Positions 61,591 to 64,000 of a stretch of 64,000 bases of DNA are shown piece after piece. The notes under the pieces are model-generated. The model worked only from the letters and a program-made list of their open reading frames with translations, was not told the origin of the DNA and did not search any database. How positions within the stretch are numbered: position 1 is the stretch's first letter; the number at the start of each line of letters is the position of its first letter. Position numbers and translations under genes: made by a program. Source of the DNA: Mycobacterium sp. GA-0227b (GTDB taxonomy: Bacteria; Actinomycetota; Actinomycetes; Mycobacteriales; Mycobacteriaceae); assembly GCF_001499855.1 (NCBI RefSeq), contig NZ_LQIK01000004.1, positions 1 to 64,000 of the forward strand, in the 5' to 3' direction.

Positions 61591-62703
61591 TTGACTGATA
61601 CGCCGGAGAACGCACATGGTGTACACATGTTTACTCAAACCTTGACCCAGGGGCTGTGGGACAGGGCGCTTCGGTCGCCGCTGGTCGACCTGCTCACCGG
61701 GCCGCATGGCGTGGACCGATACACCGAGCTCGTGGCCCCGACCTGGACCCGGGCGCAGGCCCGTGCCGAGGTGGTCGCGGTGCGACGCGAGACGCCGCGC
61801 AGCGTCACCTTGACCCTCAAGCCGAATCAGGCGTTCACCGGCCACCGCGCCGGTCAGCACATCAACCTCACGGTCGAGATCGACGGCCGTCGTCGCACTC
61901 GCCCGTACTCGCCGGCCAACGCCGAGGGCGCCGCTCACCTCGAGCTGACCATCGGTCGTCACGACGGCGGCCTGGTCTCGACCTATCTCAACCAGCACGC
62001 CCGACCCGGCATGGTCGTCGGGCTCGACTCGGTCGGGGGCGACTTCTCTCTGCCGGGCGGCCCGCCCGCCACCCGTCCGCGCCGCATCCTGTTCGTGTCG
62101 GGCGGCAGCGGCATCACCCCGGTCATGTCGATGCTGCGGACCCTGCGCGCCCAGCACTTCGACGGCGAGCTCGCCTTCGTCCACTACGCGCGGTCGGCCC
62201 AGGAGGCGTGCTATCGCGCCGAGCTCGACGCGATGCGCGACGTGCGGGTCCTGCACGGCTACACCCGCGAGACGGCCGGGTCCGATCTCGACGGCCGGTT
62301 CGGCCCGGCCCACCTGGCCGCCGCGATGCCCGAGCCCGACGCCGTGTTCGTCTGCGGACCGCCAGACCTCGTCGAGGCGGTGCGTGCGCACTGCCAGAAC
62401 GTCGCCTCGGAGAGTTTCGTACCGCCGACGTTGGCGCCGGCCGAGGCGTCCGGCGGCCTGGTCGCCTTCACCGACAGCAGCGTCGCAGTGGCCGACGACG
62501 GACGCCCGCTGCTGGAGCAGGCCGAAGCGGCCGGACTCAACCCCGAGAGCGGATGCCGAATGGGCATCTGCCACAGCTGTACTCGCCGCAAGACCCGCGG
62601 CGCAGTCAAGAACCTGATCACCGGAGCGGTGTCGAGCGTCGACGAGGAGGACGTGCAGTTGTGCGTGTCCGCGCCCGTCGGCGACGTCGACATCGCGCTC
62701 TGA
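61591..62703 (+). CDS. Ferredoxin-type oxidoreductase, electron donor for the desaturase
   Basis: A 370-residue fused reductase. The FAD domain has TRPYSPANAEG, the NAD(P)H domain has ILFVSGGSGITPVMSMLRTL and AVFVCGPPDLVEAV. A C-terminal plant-type 2Fe-2S ferredoxin domain carries SGCRMGICHSCTRRKTRGAV and a fourth cysteine in VQLCVSAP. It resembles Rv3230c, which supplies electrons to DesA3. The TTG at 61591 is favoured by GGAG 6 nt upstream; an ATG at 61627 is the alternative. The desaturase gene follows 15 bp later. Confidence 0.92.
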   Translation: MTDTPENAHGVHMFTQTLTQGLWDRALRSPLVDLLTGPHGVDRYTELVAPTWTRAQARAEVVAVRRETPRSVTLTLKPNQAFTGHRAGQHINLTVEIDGRRRTRPYSPANAEGAAHLELTIGRHDGGLVSTYLNQHARPGMVVGLDSVGGDFSLPGGPPATRPRRILFVSGGSGITPVMSMLRTLRAQHFDGELAFVHYARSAQEACYRAELDAMRDVRVLHGYTRETAGSDLDGRFGPAHLAAAMPEPDAVFVCGPPDLVEAVRAHCQNVASESFVPPTLAPAEASGGLVAFTDSSVAVADDGRPLLEQAEAAGLNPESGCRMGICHSCTRRKTRGAVKNLITGAVSSVDEEDVQLCVSAPVGDVDIAL

Positions 62704-62718
62704 GAGAGGAGTCACGAC

Positions 62719-63819
62719 ATGACAGTCACCACCACCACACAACCGGGCACCATCGAAAAGACCGTCGCAGGCAAGACGGTCAGCCTGACGCCAGAACAGG
62801 CCGAGGCATTCGGCCGCGAACTCGACGCGCTCAAGGAACGGGTCATCGCCGACCTCGGCGAGCGCGACTCCACCTACATTCGTCGAATCATCAAGGCGCA
62901 GCGTGGCTTCGAGCTCGGCGGCCGCGCCCTGCTGTTCGGCGGCGTGTTCCCGCCGTTCTGGCTGGCAGGCACCGCGATGCTGGGCCTGTCGAAGATCCTC
63001 GACAACATGGAGATCGGCCACAACGTCATGCACGGCCAGTACGACTGGATGGGCGACCCGGCAATCTCCAGCAGGGGATTCGAGTGGGACACCGCCTGCC
63101 CCGGCGACCAGTGGCGGCACTCGCACAACTACATGCACCACACCTACACCAACATCGTCGGCATGGACCGCGACGTCGGCTACGGCATCCTGCGGATGAG
63201 CAGCGACCAGAAGTGGACGCCGTACTTCCTCGGTAACCCCGTCTACGCCTTCCTGCTGATGGTGCTCTTCCAGTACGGCGTCGCACTGCACGAACTGGAG
63301 ACCGAACGCATCCGCGCCGGAGAGATCACGATCGCCGACAAGCGCGAGATCCTCGAAGGCATCTGGCGCAAGACCAAACGCCAGACGCTCAAGGATTATG
63401 TTGCCTTCCCGCTGCTGGCGGGGCCGTTCGCACCGTGGGTGTTCGCGGGCAACCTCACCGCGAACCTGATCCGCAACGTCTGGTCGTACATGATCATCTT
63501 CTGCGGCCACTTCCCGGATGACGTCCAGGAGTTCACGATCGAGGAGACCAAGGCCGAGACGCGCGGGCAGTGGTACTTCCGACAGGTCCTCGGGTCGGCA
63601 AACCTCACCGGCGGCAGGCTCTTTCACATCCTCAGCGGCAACCTGTCGTTCCAGATCGAGCACCACCTGTTCCCCGACATCCCGGCGCACCGGCTCGCCG
63701 AGATCTCAGCGGAGGTCAAGGACATCTGCGAGCGCTACGGCATCCCCTACAACAAGGGGTCGCTGCCGCGGCAGTTCGCGACGGTAGTGCGCAAGATCGT
63801 CCGGCTGGCGCTGCCATGA
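62719..63819 (+). CDS. desA3: Acyl-CoA/fatty-acid desaturase (DesA3 type)
   Basis: A 366-residue integral-membrane di-iron desaturase. The three histidine boxes are HNVMH (101-105), HNYMHH (136-141) and QIEHHLFPD near residue 312, the last with the Q-x-x-HH pattern of front-end/Delta9-like enzymes. Hydrophobic segments FPPFWLAGTAMLGLSKIL and NPVYAFLLMVLFQYGVAL span the membrane. With the adjacent reductase it should introduce a double bond, probably Delta9 of stearoyl-CoA as DesA3 does. GAGAGGAG precedes the ATG. Confidence 0.92.
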   Translation: MTVTTTTQPGTIEKTVAGKTVSLTPEQAEAFGRELDALKERVIADLGERDSTYIRRIIKAQRGFELGGRALLFGGVFPPFWLAGTAMLGLSKILDNMEIGHNVMHGQYDWMGDPAISSRGFEWDTACPGDQWRHSHNYMHHTYTNIVGMDRDVGYGILRMSSDQKWTPYFLGNPVYAFLLMVLFQYGVALHELETERIRAGEITIADKREILEGIWRKTKRQTLKDYVAFPLLAGPFAPWVFAGNLTANLIRNVWSYMIIFCGHFPDDVQEFTIEETKAETRGQWYFRQVLGSANLTGGRLFHILSGNLSFQIEHHLFPDIPAHRLAEISAEVKDICERYGIPYNKGSLPRQFATVVRKIVRLALP

Positions 63820-63870
63820 CGCTCCGCAGCGCCGTTGCGCCGAACGCGGTTTATCGGCACGCGAAACATC

Positions 63871-63901
63871 GCTGGAGTGTGTGACGAGACCACACTCGGC
63901 G
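63871..63901. terminator. Bidirectional terminator between desA3 and nei
   Basis: GAGTGTG (63875-63881) and CACACTC (63891-63897) pair perfectly around a 9-nt loop. The outer bases GCTG/CGGC extend the stem with mismatches. It lies between two convergent stop codons, which fits a shared terminator. Confidence 0.65.
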
Positions 63902-63908
63902 ACGTGGG

Positions 63909-64000
63909 TTAGGTCTGGCAGACCGGGCACCAGAACGAGACGCGGTCCCCGCTGCTGTCCGACTCGATCGGCGTGCCGCACCGCCGGCACGGGCGCCCGC
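63909..64000 (-). CDS. nei: Formamidopyrimidine-DNA glycosylase/endonuclease VIII, C-terminal end
   Basis: Only the last ~30 codons are in the window. They encode a zinc finger of the Fpg/Nei type: PCRRCGTPIES and SFWCPVCQT before the stop, that is Cys-x2-Cys, a spacer, then Cys-x2-Cys. This finger binds DNA next to the oxidised base. The position beside the lpdA-glpD2-rluA block suggests nei (Rv3297) rather than fpg. The rest lies beyond the window edge. Confidence 0.82.
   Translation of the reverse strand, partial: GRPCRRCGTPIESDSSGDRVSFWCPVCQT

Noticed and set aside
61612..61628. Palindrome-like ACATGGTGTACACATGT near the ferredoxin reductase start
   Set aside because: The arms are offset by one base, and with the Shine-Dalgarno-supported TTG start it lies inside the coding sequence. 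It is not strong enough to call an operator.

Overview
The window is a high-GC actinobacterial chromosome segment. Gene content and order match a rapidly growing Mycolicibacterium/Mycobacterium. The landmarks are the block from metY-metX-methyltransferase through icd2, trpS, a YihY-family gene, dacB1, a class III aminotransferase, sigJ, sdhCDAB, cdd-deoA-add, an Rv3311-like gene, upp, pmmB, a purine nucleoside phosphorylase gene, amiB1-amiA1, an Rv3304-like gene, lpdA, glpD2, an RluA-family gene and nei. This is the Rv3297-Rv3356 neighbourhood of M. tuberculosis, with accessory insertions. An erm gene just downstream of the met operon is an arrangement I recall from M. smegmatis (erm(38)). No tRNA, rRNA, CRISPR array, IS element or prophage was seen.

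Layout. 1-4.6 kb: SnoaL/NTF2-like proteins (one frameshifted), a double-FHA ABC transporter of the Rv1747 type, a TetR regulator and a secreted protein. 4.6-8.9 kb: an Old Yellow Enzyme homologue, folD plus a DUF3017 membrane protein, a ZIP transporter, and a zeta-like toxin/Phd-like antitoxin pair. 9-12.2 kb: a TetR-flavin monooxygenase operon and an Erm-type 23S rRNA methyltransferase behind a probable leader-peptide attenuator. 12.2-15.6 kb: the metY-metX-methyltransferase operon under a SAM-IV riboswitch. 15.9-29 kb: icd2, an alpha/beta hydrolase, exonuclease III, NDH-2, trpS, a YihY protein, a Gdx guanidinium exporter under a guanidine-III riboswitch, a nitronate monooxygenase, dacB1, an SMP-30-like protein, and an aminotransferase with its Lrp regulator.

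29-31.3 kb: an apparent insertion. A 38-residue remnant of an aldehyde dehydrogenase N-terminus is followed by a TetR-glycoside hydrolase pair with more AT-rich codon usage. 31.3-33.4 kb: an ECF41 (SigJ) module with a PPOX/F420-type protein and a carboxymuconolactone decarboxylase-like gene that carries a textbook ECF41 promoter. 33.5-50.98 kb: core metabolism, namely succinate dehydrogenase and nucleoside/nucleobase salvage (cdd, deoA, add, upp, punA) with pmmB and two amidohydrolases. This stretch is interrupted by a type VII-secretion-like NlpC/P60 pair. 51-58.8 kb: a DUF559 protein, a GGCT-like protein, lpdA-glpD2-rluA, and an exported GH2 enzyme. 59.3-64 kb: an SDR, an enoyl-CoA hydratase, a TetR regulator divergent from a ferredoxin reductase-desaturase (DesA3-type) operon, and the 3' end of nei.

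The main regulatory finds are a leaderless leader peptide plus stem-loop ahead of erm, the SAM-IV and guanidine-III riboswitches, an ECF41 promoter, and a palindromic operator at the toxin-antitoxin start. A repeated ~32 bp intergenic element is also present in three copies. All functional calls rest on motif and family recognition by eye; no database search or computation was run.
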